Assembly (NCBI RefSeq): GCF_020882245.1
Contig: NC_083599.1
Span: 20,346,865-20,410,864 of the forward strand
Source of the DNA: Rhopalosiphum padi
Taxonomy: Eukaryota; Arthropoda; Insecta; Hemiptera; Aphididae
DNA: 64,000 nucleotides
Direction: 5' to 3'
Numbering within the stretch: position 1 is the first letter of the stretch; every line of letters begins with the position of its first letter. The notes beneath the pieces were generated by a model. The model was given only the letters and a program-made list of their open reading frames with translations. It searched no databases and was not told the DNA's origin. Below are positions 13,301-26,559 of the stretch, in pieces. The translations under genes and the position numbers were made by a program.

Positions 13301-16300
13301 AATAACATGCCAAAATTATAAAATATTCATTCTATGAATTTGAGACTAACAATGGCGGTTTTGAGTACTAAATTATACAAATGGAACGATAATACTTAAT
13401 GCTTCAAAACTTATTATTAGAGATTAAGTACTTTAAAAAAAACTTGTATATTTATAATACGCAAAACAAAAACAATTAAAATTATTAAAATATTAATAAA
13501 AGGTAGATTTTGACAACTGATTTATTAAAATAATCATACAGAAAATATACAAAATTAAGCTAATCATACTCTAATACAATATGACAATGCATGAAGAAAA
13601 CTGATAGAAATAATAAATTAAAAATTAAGTTATTTTAATATTTAAATATATTAAGTATACAAAACAATAAGAGGTGCCTAGTTGTTTTTCAGGTTTCCGA
13701 CTGTATATTTATTATTTTAGTATGTTATGAGAAAAATATTTTTTTTATAAAACGTAAATACTTTGAACTTCAAGGCTTGCAGAAATTGTTGAATAATTTT
13801 TATTCGAATAATTTATGGAGTTAATACGGTACGCAACGGCCGCCAGTACATAGTACAGGCACCGCAGCGACTGTCCTACACTGTCTTAACCGTCACCACG
13901 GGCAAAGATACATTCTTTGAACAATAACATATTATATTTTAAATTTATTTTCGTAAGGTATTAAATCATCATTCGATTAAACATTTCGTATAAATTGTGA
14001 ACTAAAAATATATTGTTTTGAGAAGCCAGACAGTACGATATTAGAAGCGGTTGAAAGCAAGACGTAATATTTACTAAAAGCCAAAAAAAATACTCATTTA
14101 AGTTAACTACCCAACCAAAACAAAAATAACCATAAGTATAACTTCACTAACTTAATTTTTAAGTTAAATTCTCTCAGTATTTTAAAGTTTCTTACCTGCT
14201 TGGTGACGAATCTAATGAATTTTCCGTAGACTGTGCCATTTCATCGGATCTGATCGCTACCGAATCACCCTGATTCACCCATCGACCATCACTGTCGTCG
14301 CCAGAACCACTGAATACGCTCCATAGCGACGAGGCAAGTCCATTAGGTGGTTTTCGCGGTTCATATGTGCACAAGTATACATTCCGTGTGGTCAAGTCTC
14401 GATCAAACTTAAACGTGATACTCATCAACAAGTATGTACCGTTTGTCCACAACTGAAAAACAAAACGTAATTTTAAAATACTGGAAGTTTGATTTCACTC
14501 GCAACAAGAAATTAAAGGCCTGTTATTCGGAAAGCACACCTTGTTTGACAACGAATATAACCACCGTAATGGCTTGTGTGTTAATACGTGAAGGTATAAA
14601 AAAGAATTATTGATGAAATAAGGGTAATAGATGCAAAACATTCCCCTATTTGTATATATAAATTAACGTAAATTAACTGGTAGTTTTAAGAAACAATATT
14701 CCATAAATATAGAAAATATTGTTTGTATTATCAGAAACCAATAAACAGGTATTCCAATATTTTAAAAATTATCTAATAAACGAGAAAGATATCTTTGATT
14801 ATAAACCAAACTGAAGTATATTTTACATTTTATTAAATACTATAATATAGGTACAGATTAAAAATGTACCTCACGTTGCGATATACGTATCAGAAAAAAA
14901 AGTAAACGATAGAACACGGGTAGTAATTTCATTTTTAAGATTAAAAATAGTAATAGTAACAACAACAAAATTTTATATTTATCAAATTGAACCCAAATGT
15001 AAGTTTAGTATAATAATATAATATTGTATTCATTCAAGACAGTGACAAAACAATAAACGGGTGTCACGTTCTCTTATTAAATTGCTGTTCAACAATTAAG
15101 TAATAATAATTCAAATTACCAAACAATATAAGATTTAATTATGTAGTACATTTATATAGATTAATAAATAGTATTAGTTAGATAAACGTAAGTCGTCAAA
15201 AATAGATTTTGTATAGCTATCATAATATATAAATTGCACGATATGAAATGGTTCAATGCGCATAGTATACCGAGTGACACACAATGCACAATGTTTACAG
15301 TAATTAATAACTTTTTTCCAATTTATTTTGCAAATTATTATTAATATGGTAATATAATGATTTTTACTTTTTAGGTATACATAGATACAATGAGAATAAG
15401 TAAAAATTAGTTGGTAAAAATGAGTTAGAAGATGTAACTGACTAGTACAAATAAGATGTGATACTATATATTATATATTACGTATGTAGTATGTATGAGC
15501 GTAATGTATGTATAAACGATAATGTAATGAGTATAATGACTAATGAGATAAAAAATTGTTTAACAAATAGACGCGTATACCTACATCCTACCTACACGAA
15601 ATTATGAATGAGATAGACAACGTGTTTATAATAGATTGTAGTAGAAATTTTCCAGATACATAGAAAATGTATTTCTTAATACTTAAAAAACTTAACATAA
15701 TTATATACTTATTAAAAGGACAGTTATAAATTTCCTTAAAAAAACATTTAATATTCTTTATAAAATCATAAAGCATTTCATTATTTACAGTGTCTAAAAC
15801 CCACAATTCTACAAAACAAATCCATACAAATCTAATGTTGTAGGGTGTGAAAAAGGGAGAGGTATGAATTGAGAATCTCCAAACGCCTTAGTTTGCGTTC
15901 TATACCCAAAACCCATAAATATATTAAACTACTTGAATTCTTTATAAGTATAAAACTAGGTGATAAAATATAATATAATGATACATAAACTTTGTATTAC
16001 TGAATTTTATCATTTATTTACTCTTTATATTAACCATGTAACTTGCAGTATTTTTCTTGAATATATTTTATCATACATCGCAGTAATATTAAATGTATCT
16101 ACTTGTAACTTGTATAATAATTAGATATATTATTACACTATGTGTCGTGTTAATTGATTTTTATTATTAATTTGATGAATAAACTTGAAAAATATTTTTA
16201 AATAATCCATTGTAATAAAAAAGTATTAAGTTACAAAAGATAAATTATATTTTTATAAAAAATTAATACTTTAAAACATAAATTAAAACTCTTAACAAAA

Positions 16301-19300
16301 TACGCAAACCTTTTTCTTTAACTATAGATATGAATTTTAAACAAAATCCTATAGTCACTACCTAAAACAGATAAACACATGTAATTTACGAGAATTTATA
16401 AATTACGTAAGATTTAGTTTACACAATGATTGTATTACGTAGCACTGGAGTTAATTTATTATTTAACTAATTTCCTAGTGCTCATAAAACTAAACTAAAT
16501 ATTCAAGTTTTAATACATATCATGTATAAAATATTTCTAAGAATAAATAGATTATTATTTAATTTATGTCGACATTTTACATTTTACTCTAAAATAAAAA
16601 GTTAAACTTCAAAATGTAACCAAAAATGTACAGTCTTTAAAAGTACTGGTACCTAATAAAACTGACAGGTGAATTGAGTCCAAAAAAAAAACATTTAGAA
16701 CTAATTGAATCATGGATTTTTTTAGGTGCAATATACTAATTGAGTCCCGTTCAACTTAAAATATAACAGGTACTAATTGAGACCATATATTTTAACCAGG
16801 CATATCTTCAATAGAGAAAGAAGCTTAGGAATAAACCCCCCACCAAAATTTCAAGAAAATTATTAAGTAACTATGTTTTTATAAAGTAAAAGTGATTTCT
16901 AATACATGAATATGAAAATATACAACCTTAACCCCCCTTAAAAAAAAATATGTACACATCAGGTTTTAATACTATCTAAGTCCCATAATTAAACTTTGAA
17001 TTTTTTTCCATTTTACTAACTTGAGATATTTTTAGTAAAAATTCTCATTTCTCCCTAATTATGTTTGCTTTAGTTATGAATGTTATGATAAAATTGTATT
17101 CGATTAGATTCAATTAATGTAGTAATTCAATATATAACAATTTAATATAACCCAAAAAATTAAAAACATCAGTTGACATATTTTTCTTTCATACCGAAGG
17201 ACTGAATAAGTATATTATTTTTTCCTCATTCAAGTATGAGACTCAATTGGTATGCGCCAATAGAAAATAAAATAGGTTTATTAAAATATCTTCAAAATTC
17301 TTATCAATAACTATAGTTAAATATCAATTGTAAGTAAATTACATTTTCATACTATGTTATTACTTTAATTAAATAGCAATACATAATATACTATACAAAT
17401 AAAATATTTCTAATTAATTTGTATATAAAACTTGATGGGTAAATAAATGTTAAGTAAGATTCAAATAATGAACTTAATTATATTAGACTGGTGAAACTTA
17501 AATAATGAAACTTAAAAAAAATGTTGTATATTTGTATAAGAGAAATATTTAACAGATATACATAATTTAATTAGTAATTACTAATTTTTCTAAAAAATAA
17601 ATAAATAAAAAACCAATTTCAATGTATTAGATTTGTATATAATGAACTAATATAATAGCTAGGTACCATTATTTTAAAATCTTATTTCGTTTTAGAATTT
17701 TCGTTTTAATTAAAATAAATTTAACGTCACAATATTTTTATTACAAGTTTACACAACGTAATATACATTCTTTTAAACCGTATAAGTTGCAATTTTATTC
17801 TTAGATGAATCTTGATAACATTTTAATTTCTTATACAAAATACATACACATAATTTTATTTTATTTTATTTTTTATTCATATTTTACTTGGCATTTAATT
17901 AAAAATAAAAATACGCATTTTTAGAGTGCCCAGACTAAACGAATATAATATTGTCTGTATGAATATAAAATCATATTTATACCAAATAACTGAACTAACA
18001 AATATTTTTATTATATTTTAATCTGTTGTTAACAAATCATGGGTTTTTAAACTATATTTTTTAAAGGAAGGTTTTTACTAGCACTATAATATTTTGAGAT
18101 ACGTTTTACATCTGTATTTAAACAAGTTTGACCTTAAGTATGTAATTTGTTAAACAAAACTCACGAAATTATTTTTATTAGAGATTTTATTTGATAAATA
18201 TAGAATGATTTTTAATTAATATGGTAAGAAAAATAACTTAATACATTAATTTCAAATATGAATAATGAAAATCATAAAAGGTAAATAAACTACAGTAAAT
18301 GAATACATAGAATAATGGTTTATAGTATATTTTTACTAAATTTTACAAATATACGATTGAGTATTCCAATTAAATAATTTAGTGTAGTGGTTATAAATGA
18401 GCATATTTTACTAAACGTTTTGTTATTATTATTAATTAGGGAATAAATATATATTTACAATAAATTATTAAAAGTCATCATAACTCTAAATTAATATTAA
18501 ATTGCTCTTTCCCTATGATCGATTATGAAGACGGAAAGTAACTAATAAGATAAAAGCAATTTTAATATATTACCATACCGTCCATACCTAACCAATTTTG
18601 GCTTTTATTACTATGTTAATTGAAACTTAATACTCATTAAATACAATTGGAAATTTCAATTTAAATAACGTGTTAAGACATTAAATACGTTTTGTTTTCA
18701 ATAAATTTTGTTGATTACAATTGAAAACAATTAGTTCATACTTCATATTATATTGATTAAATATAATAACATATTATATTTTTAATTTTAGAAATTATTT
18801 CTTGGTAATAATAATTAATTGATGATCTATTGGGTAGTTTAATTCTAAATTAAAAGCTAATGGCTGATAAATATTAATTATTCCGTGTTTAACAATTAGG
18901 TACTATAGCAAAAAATTAATAGTAATAATTGTGGTAATTTTTTTGTTGTAAAGACAATACTAGATTCTAATTTCGAATTAATTTCCCTCCCTAATAATGA
19001 TTTGTTCATTTTTAACAGTAAAATAGGATAGGAAAACATAGGCCCAGAAAAAAAGGCAATGGGAATAACACAGACTACGATAATGTTGCCATAGATGCGT
19101 TGACGAGTATTGATTTGTAACACGGGAGCTCACTAACAATATTTTCCACTCGGCTGCGTCCAAGTATCCTGACAAGAAAATCGGTATTAGTATGTTAGTT
19201 AATACGGGCACACGGCAAAGTAGGTATTGACGTCTTAATGGACGAATTCACATACACACGTCAAACCAATCAGATCACAACATTACCACTAAGACTAACC

Positions 19301-20570
19301 ACCAATATACTAAGATATATACTTTGACACTAATATTGATACAAATATAATGAATTATTTATGACAATTTATGGTATTGATATCACAATATTTTTTCGAT
19401 TATACGTATAAATCAAATAACTATATTAGTATGTGTACTAAGGAAAAATAGCAATAAAAATCATACGTAAAAATACTTAAGCTACACAAAACCCCCAAAA
19501 ACATAATAATACACAAATTTGTTATTGGCTGGAGAAATAAACTATTAAAAAAATATATTTATTCAGAATTCCATTTTCAGAGGTCCATTAACTTAAATTT
19601 TATAAAACTAAGTAATAATTACTTAAATGTGTATCACAAGACACATAATCTGGTTTAACTTATTTTAAGATACAATATTTAAATAATAAAGAGTCGATAA
19701 ACTATATGAAAATAAATAATAATTATTATTAAGAAACGAAAAAGTAATACATATAATACAATATTGTTTAAAAAAATATATTATTAATAGTCATGGTTTG
19801 AATAAATAGATAGATAATAGGTACGGGACTGATTCAAAATCAGATATTTTATTCAAATGAAATGAATTATAATAAAATTTTAAAATATAAATATAATGTA
19901 AATAAGCCATGGAGTAAACTTGTATAATGCGTATTGCGTATATATAATACTAAACGACAAATACCTATCTTTTCATTATTCATATTTCACTAAATCATAC
20001 AAAGCGCCTATTTTAATGTATTATTTTTAGAAATCAATAAATACAGTATTTTAAGTACTTTATCTCAATAGGTACTTCCTACTTTCAAAAACTTAGTTTA
20101 ATTTTTAACAAATTTAAAATAACGATTTTAAACTTTTAATTTAAATATTGTTAAATATATTGTACAAATTTATTATAAATTATCACCGAACACAGTATAA
20201 TTGTTTATAATAAAAATAGTTGCCACTTGTTTTGAAATAGGCACAGTATATTATTTGGTTCCTACATAGTACATTTTTCTAGTATACTAGTTTCTAAAAG
20301 TAATTTATAATATAATATCACTATTCCATATATTTTGGCATTTAACATTTTTCTCTGTTATTTTTAGATGGTGCCATTGACAGTCGCCAAAGTATATATC
20401 AAATATTTAGTGGTATAATAATTTATATTACTAGTGAATCTTACTAATATTTAGGTGTTGGTATTTAGATTTTTTTATAATAAATAAATTACTAAACAGT
20501 ACCTAGTTTATATAGTTTTTGGTAAGATATTATACCATTTTAAATAAATATATCAGCGCACTATTTGCTT

Positions 20571-20612
<42 letters not shown>

Positions 20613-23600
20613 CCACGCGCAAAATAAAAATAATAATAAAGCTCACACACAGACAAATTATATTCTTGTATTTAAGTTGAATAATAATTTAATTCATTCC
20701 AATACTAAATAAATCAACATAAGGTTGGTCCTGCAGTTAACGCAAATTTGTTGTACGTAGGTTAGAGAGAGAGAGAGAGAGAACATAAAGTAGTACGCTG
20801 ACATGCTCTTAATCCATTTTCAAATTTTGACAAATTAAACGTTACTATTAGCTGACGCCATTATATATGTATATGTATTCTTATACAATAGTGAAATATA
20901 ACTATAACACGCTAGTCCAGCGAATTTAATATTAGACTACATATAATATGATTGGTTTTTTTTTCGTGTCACGTATTATGATTTCTACAAAACTAGACAG
21001 TATAATAAGATTGCAAGAATATTATACATTTTCAGAGTAGTGGCGCTAAGATCATAGTATCTGCTATAACTACAATCACGGCAACGAGTAAATTAACATA
21101 AAGTAATTTTATAGTTGAAAACGCCACGTAGGTATTATCTATTATCCGTAGAAAATAAAAAAAGATATTTCTACAAATTGCATATTATGAACAAATTACT
21201 TTACATCGAATACATCGTGTATAAATAAATAAAAATAATAAATAAATATTTGAAATCTCATTAAATCTTTTACAGAAAGTAGAATATTAGGTATAACTAA
21301 AATCGAATGCTTATTTAATAACAACATAATTAAAGATGATATTATGTTGTTTATGTATATTTATTATTTACTGATAAAAAAGACGATTTATAAGTAATAA
21401 ATTATTATAAAAATTAACAGGTAAGTGAATCAATTAGGAAAAAGGTAAAATTAAAGTATACATTATTTAGTAACTTATAAAATTTTAACATAAAATTATT
21501 GAAAATTAAACAATAGGCAATAGCGATTCGTTAAAACATAAACAAAGAGTCAATACAAAGTAATATGAATACACAATGTACAATAAATCAATATGCATCC
21601 AACACAACTACATGAAGATATTTATTACGTACAAATCATTGGTAGGTAAAAAATATACTTTAGTTTCAAAAAGTAACTTATCTTGTCAGGTGTTTCAATA
21701 ATAGAAGTTTAATATACATTAGTACCTATATGAGTGTATTATACTTATAAAGGATTAGATCAGATCCTAAGGACGAGATGATACTCTTTAATATATTTAA
21801 TCCAGTATGCCTATATTTTCAAGAGGCAAACAATACTATGGTCTATGACACTTCAGTCTTTCGTTGATCATTTTTTAAGAGAAAAGTAATACATTATTTG
21901 ACTAGCATAACACAAACTAGCCCTAAAAATTAATAACAACAATTTTATTTAAAAAGAATCTTTTTTATAATTATTATTTATATCGCGGTACCAAAATTAT
22001 CCGACATATAAAATTGAAAAATTATTACCTAAATAGTTAGACTAAACACTGTCAATATTTAAAATTAATTGTAACGTTTTGTAAAATTTGGAATATTTAA
22101 ATAGATATTTATAGATATTTAGTATTTTAGACCAACGAAAGTATCTATATATTACTATTAATAATATTCTATATTATAAAAGTTTAAATATATTATGTAA
22201 TATGTCGTTCTTTAAAAATAATTTACGACATAATACAGTGAGTAGGAAGGTGCCTACTATTATTTTAATTTAAAACAAGTATTAAAAGTATCTCAAGTAA
22301 ATTAATTATTAATTAGTTATTTATTAGGTAGTTATTGGATAAACCTAAATAGACCTAATTTATTTATTTTTCAACTAAAATAAAACATTAAATTTCATAA
22401 AACAAATCATTAAGATCTAAATAAATACATATTTTAATAGAGAAATTTATATAAAAACAACTACTACTACTATACTACTATGTTTACCACATAAATACAT
22501 GAAACTAACTAAATTGTTAAATTGCAATTTTTAAAAAGTACTATATAATAAACTTTTCAACAATTAAAAATAAAACCAATAGAGACTAATTTGAAAACTC
22601 TTTAAAAACTGATCTGTTTTATATCTCTTAACTACATTATGTCATCTCATATTTACCTTTATTGAGAATTAAATTCTATATATTTCTAGCAAATCTAGGA
22701 ATGTTTTTATTTAACAATTACAATCAGGAACATTGTTAAGCTTTGAGGGGGGGCAGAAGAGCACATAAAACATCAATATTCTTAGTAGCAAATAGCAAAT
22801 TACAAATCTAATGTATTATCATAATTAATGACAACAAACCATCACTACTGGAATACCTGAAATAACCAATGATACACAAACAAATCCTATATGTTGTAAT
22901 CATTGTCATACTACTTATATACTTCTGAGTTCTGATGATAGAATTTTTAATTCATACAGTACTCATAATATAGTTATACAATTATACCTAAAAGTTATAT
23001 TTTATATAACTATAGTCTATAGCAATAACAAAAGGTAAAACAGTGATATAATTTGTGAGACACATATAATTTCCAAAACAAATGTCTAAATAATTATATT
23101 AATAATTGTATTATTGATAATAAGGTATTATTCTTAAATTACTGATATCTTCTCTATATTTCTGTCTATTTAATTGTTTTTAATGCTTTTTTGTTTTTCT
23201 ATTAACTCAGCAACTCAACTAATAATATATAAAAATTTTATACTTATCTAAAATATAATAAGTATCAAATAGTCATAAGACTTGACATTTTTATAATATT
23301 ATTTGGTAATAAAAACAGTATTACTTTTAATTAGATTAACATGTCTACATAATCATTTTGAACAATTATGTTAGTCAACAACATCTAAAATTAACTCAGT
23401 ACCTTCTACTCCTTCTTTACCTTATTCTTCACTATGTAAAATACAAGGTAAAATATATTATGTTGAAAATTGCATAAAATGTATACCTTGATGTATACTA
23501 ACACTCAAAAAGCTTACTTGTAGTATAACATTCCTGTATAGTATATAGCCGGAGTCGACAATTCAATTCTATGGCGGTTCAGATAATATGGAAAAATATT

Positions 23601-26403
23601 TTGAGGGCCAAAAAAAACTTAAATATTAATTAATAATTGTTGTTCCCTGATACGTACTATTATTGTCAAAGTAATACACATTCCATGATTTGTAGATATA
23701 CTGTACAGATTGAAAAGTATCAATTTATAATATGATTTGTTAGTTAAAAGTTTATAGCAATCAAATCATTACTAATCTCATTACTAATTTACTTATTCAT
23801 TTTTACCTAATAAGTAAAAATAAATGTATATGCTTACTATAGTATTAAATATGTGTAAAAATGTTAAATGTGTACAGTATTGATAGTAAAAATTTAATAT
23901 TCTTCTAAAAAATAAACAATGAATGAAGTGAAAAAATAATAAGTTTTACAATGATAATAAAACATATTCAAAGATTATTAAAAGTAAAATTGAACAAATA
24001 ACAGAATTTACTGTTTTTCAACTTTCATTATCTGCAATAGGTATGCCACATGTATACTCAAACTTTTGTTGGAGGATTTACAGCTGATGAAATGTGTTTC
24101 ATAAAAATCTAAATGACACTAAATAAAAGCTCATATAATCAAATATCAATACCTTAAAGTATTACTACCAATATAATAATTAGCATTTTTTATAAAAAAA
24201 AAAATAAGTTATATTGAAAATTAAAATCATTAATTATTATAATAAAGTATTTTATGTAAAGGATATAATTTAATAATTCTTGTCACATAATTAAGCCACG
24301 AGCATTGATTGTATTCCTACATATTTTGTTTTTACCCCCAAAAATGTATTATTTTGAACCATTTCACATGTATTTGACTTATTCCGCAGAGTATGTAAGT
24401 GCACGTCTACATCACCAGAATTTAATATTTTCCTAAGTAGGTATCAGTATATCCTCGAACACATTCCAGTATGAATAACTACATACATCAAAATATAAAT
24501 GCTTAAGTACCTATTAAAAAGCTTAAATATTTAATTTAATAAACATAATATATACCCATTTAAAAAAAAAAAAACTATAATTTAATTCTTAGTAATTTTA
24601 TCAAACCTATTCTATTCAAAATCAATATACCTAATTTTATTCTGTGAATATAGTATATAGTTATGTTCTGAAATTTAAAAAAAATGTGTTTTTTACGATC
24701 ATAGTAAATTACATTAAATAATATATTTAATTATTTAATTAGGTTTAACACAAGTTATAAGTTATTATATAATTTTATTACATTATAATGTATAAAGTTT
24801 AACCCTACTAAATGTTTTTACTTGTCAAAATACCCATATGCAACGTTTAATGAAACCATTTAAGTACTTACAATATAAAGAAAATATCCATAAAATTAAT
24901 TTTAAAGGAGGTATTTTTATCTAATAACCACTAACTATACTTATTGCTTACATAAAACACAATTTAGATGACTATCTGCACCATATTAAATGACAATACA
25001 TACCAAAATATTATTTTTTTATGTTAATTTAGTTTTAAATATTATAGATTTAATTTATAATGTTTTATTTCCTAATAATTTACTTCCTAACTGAATTCTG
25101 GTTTATTTTAGGAATATACATTTTTTTTTTTTAATGGTTAAAAACTTAAAAGTAAATTTTATGAATATGTTTATTAAAATATTAGTGCAATTTTACAACC
25201 AGTAACTGATGCATAAATATGAAATTACAATGTTATATGAAGTGAAGTGAATTTTAAAATTAATTGTTTCATATTTATAATAGAATTATAGTTAGATACA
25301 CACAATGCAGCTATTATAAACTTATACCTAACGCTAATAACTGTCTCATACAATTGCATCTACCACATTATAAACATAAGTACTACATGCTTATTATAAT
25401 TTCAAAAAATACCTATGATTCTTTTCAATATAAAATAAAATTTTTCCTTGATGAACTAAAATAAATAAAAGTTAACTAAGTATACATTTAGGTTCATATT
25501 TTATATTGAACAGTGATAGGTATATATCAAGTAAATATTAACTGTAGTTTGAGAATATGTAAACAAATTGGCAGATAATAAGTTACTGTATTAAATCAAG
25601 AAAGGTTACCTACCTACCTACATTCAATTATCAAATTATTAGTGTTGCATAGAAATATAAGATAACTAAAAATAATAAGTTTATTTCTTTTCACAAATAG
25701 ATTATGAATATCTGCAAGATAACTGCAGGTATCTGTCTAACAGTGTTTAGTTCAATTTTATATTTATACTGATATACTATAATATTAACATTTCTAATAA
25801 TTTTTAATTATAAATATACAATAATTACTACCTAGCTAGTCAATAAATCAAGAATTCAATACCTAACAAATTATTCAAGTATTTAACAAACTGTGAACAC
25901 TTTACTAAAATATATAACACCTGCATCAAATTTTCAAAGGTTATCAGGCAATACTTTTAACTTAAAATATGGGTACATATTAAAAATTTTAAGTCTATGC
26001 AGAATTAGTAAAGTTTATATATCTATTATATAAATAATATTCTGCAAACTAAAGTACATAGCCACAAGTGATTGATGTATATACAAAGTAAGCTTACCTG
26101 CTTAAAAATATGATTTTCAGAATCAATGTTTTTCATCGGATGGTTTTTGTAACATTCAGAACCACGTAATGCAACTCTAGAGGTGGGCCTGATTTTAATG
26201 TTTTCGTTGAGTCCTTGTCCAAACATGCCAACTGTCAAATTGACGTACAAATCGTTGGTTTCATCTTGGGTGAACTTTGTGTGATTGACAACTTCCACTA
26301 AACTTACAAACGAACCACCGTACGATGCCGACGCGACTAATCCTTCGCACAACACCAACAACACAATAAACGCTAACGTTCTTTTCGGGCTGCACGCAGC
26401 CAT
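9638..26403 (-). CDS. uex: CNNM/unextended family Mg2+-transport-related membrane protein (5' part, four exons)
   Basis: Coding exons are 26403-26098, 14452-14196, 10675-10405 and 10309-9638, giving 502 codons in one frame. Residues 1-30 form a signal peptide with a hydrophobic core. About residues 30-335 form an ectodomain with sequons NHT, NLT, NGT, NVT and NAS. Residues from about 336 form a DUF21 domain with four hydrophobic stretches and the motifs [24 protein letters not shown] and [14 protein letters not shown], nearly as in human CNNM2/CNNM4. The family comprises basolateral or plasma-membrane proteins tied to Mg2+ efflux. Insects typically have one gene, unextended in Drosophila. The frame stops at a donor after RLKELVK, where human proteins continue into the CBS pair; that part is outside the window. 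The start ATG has A at -3. The ectodomain appears duplicated (see findings). Family identity is firm; one-to-one orthology is inferred. Confidence 0.93.
10405..10675 (-). CDS. uex: uex coding exon 3: ectodomain, second unit
   Basis: It starts after TTTCTTACAG and ends at GAA|GTATGT, 271 bp, taking one base to complete the split Arg codon and ending in phase 0. It encodes FYGLRVEY and [14 protein letters not shown], comparable to the GLRLE and LRVYGQNINNETW region of human CNNM2. Confidence 0.88.
11976..12058. repeat. Hairpin-forming inverted repeat, possible MITE core
   Basis: The left arm (AAACCATGGTTAG.., 11976-11998) pairs imperfectly with the right arm (..CTAACCACGGATTT, 12032-12058), roughly 75% over about 25 bases. 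No coding capacity and no clear target duplication. Confidence 0.35.
12245..12785 (+). pseudogene. Decayed or fragmentary coding-like sequence, family unknown
   Basis: Three reading-frame pieces on the plus strand have protein-like composition in otherwise non-coding DNA. From about 12268, just after a TTTCCAG, the frame reads [18 protein letters not shown] and on to a stop. From 12459 to 12677 is a 72-aa frame starting [13 protein letters not shown]. From about 12682 a frame reads [18 protein letters not shown] and ends at TAA at 12789. Stops and frame changes separate them. A relic of a transposon or retrocopy is most likely, but a small multi-exon gene cannot be excluded. I do not recognise the protein. 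Confidence 0.35.
14196..14452 (-). CDS. uex: uex coding exon 2: ectodomain
   Basis: It starts after TTTTTCAG and ends at AG|GTAAGA, 257 bp, leaving a phase-2 junction. It encodes a beta-rich segment ending in YLCTYE, then a low-complexity Gly/Ser/Asp region. It sits between introns of about 11.6 kb and 3.5 kb. Confidence 0.85.
16725..17258. mobile_element. Non-autonomous DNA element with GGYGCA inverted ends
   Basis: The left end reads GGTGCAATATACTAATTGAG and the right end, reverse-complemented, reads GGCGCATACCAATTGAGTC. The two align over about 25 bases with a 2-base gap. Related ATTGAGTC motifs recur at 16673, 16702, 16737 and 16774. There is no coding capacity and no clear target duplication; the true left end might lie before the first motif. 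Confidence 0.45.
18896..19211 (-). other. Coding-like patch, possibly a decayed transporter exon
   Basis: Two overlapping minus-strand frames (18896-19123 and 18978-19211) cover a patch that is less AT-rich than its surroundings. One reads [19 protein letters not shown] followed by [16 protein letters not shown], with a hydrophobic pattern like the start of a sugar-transporter (MFS) protein, but a frame change is needed to extend it. A third frame is also open after a TTCTTGTCAG acceptor-like site. Identity is a guess. Confidence 0.25.
20553..20801. mobile_element. MITE-like element with CT and GA microsatellites near its ends
   Basis: The left end TCAGCGCACTATTTGCTTTC leads into an 18-unit CT run (20574-20609). 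The right end, reverse-complemented, is TCAGCGTACTACTTTATGTT leading into CT (the GA run at 20764-20782). The two ends therefore form inverted repeats that include the microsatellite. About 249 bp, with no coding capacity. Confidence 0.55.
20574..20609. repeat. CT microsatellite, 18 units
   Basis: An uninterrupted (CT)18 run, the longest perfect dinucleotide repeat noticed in the window. Confidence 0.97.
26098..26403 (-). CDS. uex: uex coding exon 1: signal peptide and start of ectodomain
   Basis: It encodes 102 residues from [12 protein letters not shown] to HIFKQ. A hydrophobic core (AFIVLLVL) followed by small residues marks a signal peptide. The exon ends at CAG|GTAAGC in phase 0. The frame is open further upstream to about 26559, but the methionine at 26403 directly precedes the signal peptide and has a good context. 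Confidence 0.88.
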
Positions 26404-26559
26404 CGTTGCTATCGTTGCTATCGGACGGTTCAGACAAGCGCTAAGGGCTATTCGACGATTGGCAAAAAAAAAAAAAATAATGTTAAAACAAACGAACGTA
26501 TAGGTACGACCTAAGGGTTTAACTGTGTGTGCGGACAGTGAGCTCGGGCAGTGGTACAA

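Larger units (their letters stand above)
10676..14195. other. uex intron 2 and contents
   Basis: Mostly AT-rich DNA. It contains an inverted-repeat element near 11.97-12.06 kb, a decayed coding-like stretch at about 12245-12785, and a GC-richer patch at about 13830-13910, each described separately. Confidence 0.6.
14453..26097. other. uex intron 1 (11.6 kb)
   Basis: AT-rich intronic DNA with no supported gene. It holds a terminal-repeat element at 16725-17258, a coding-like patch at 18896-19211, and a microsatellite-bearing element at 20553-20801. The rest shows only A/T runs and short simple repeats. Confidence 0.7.
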
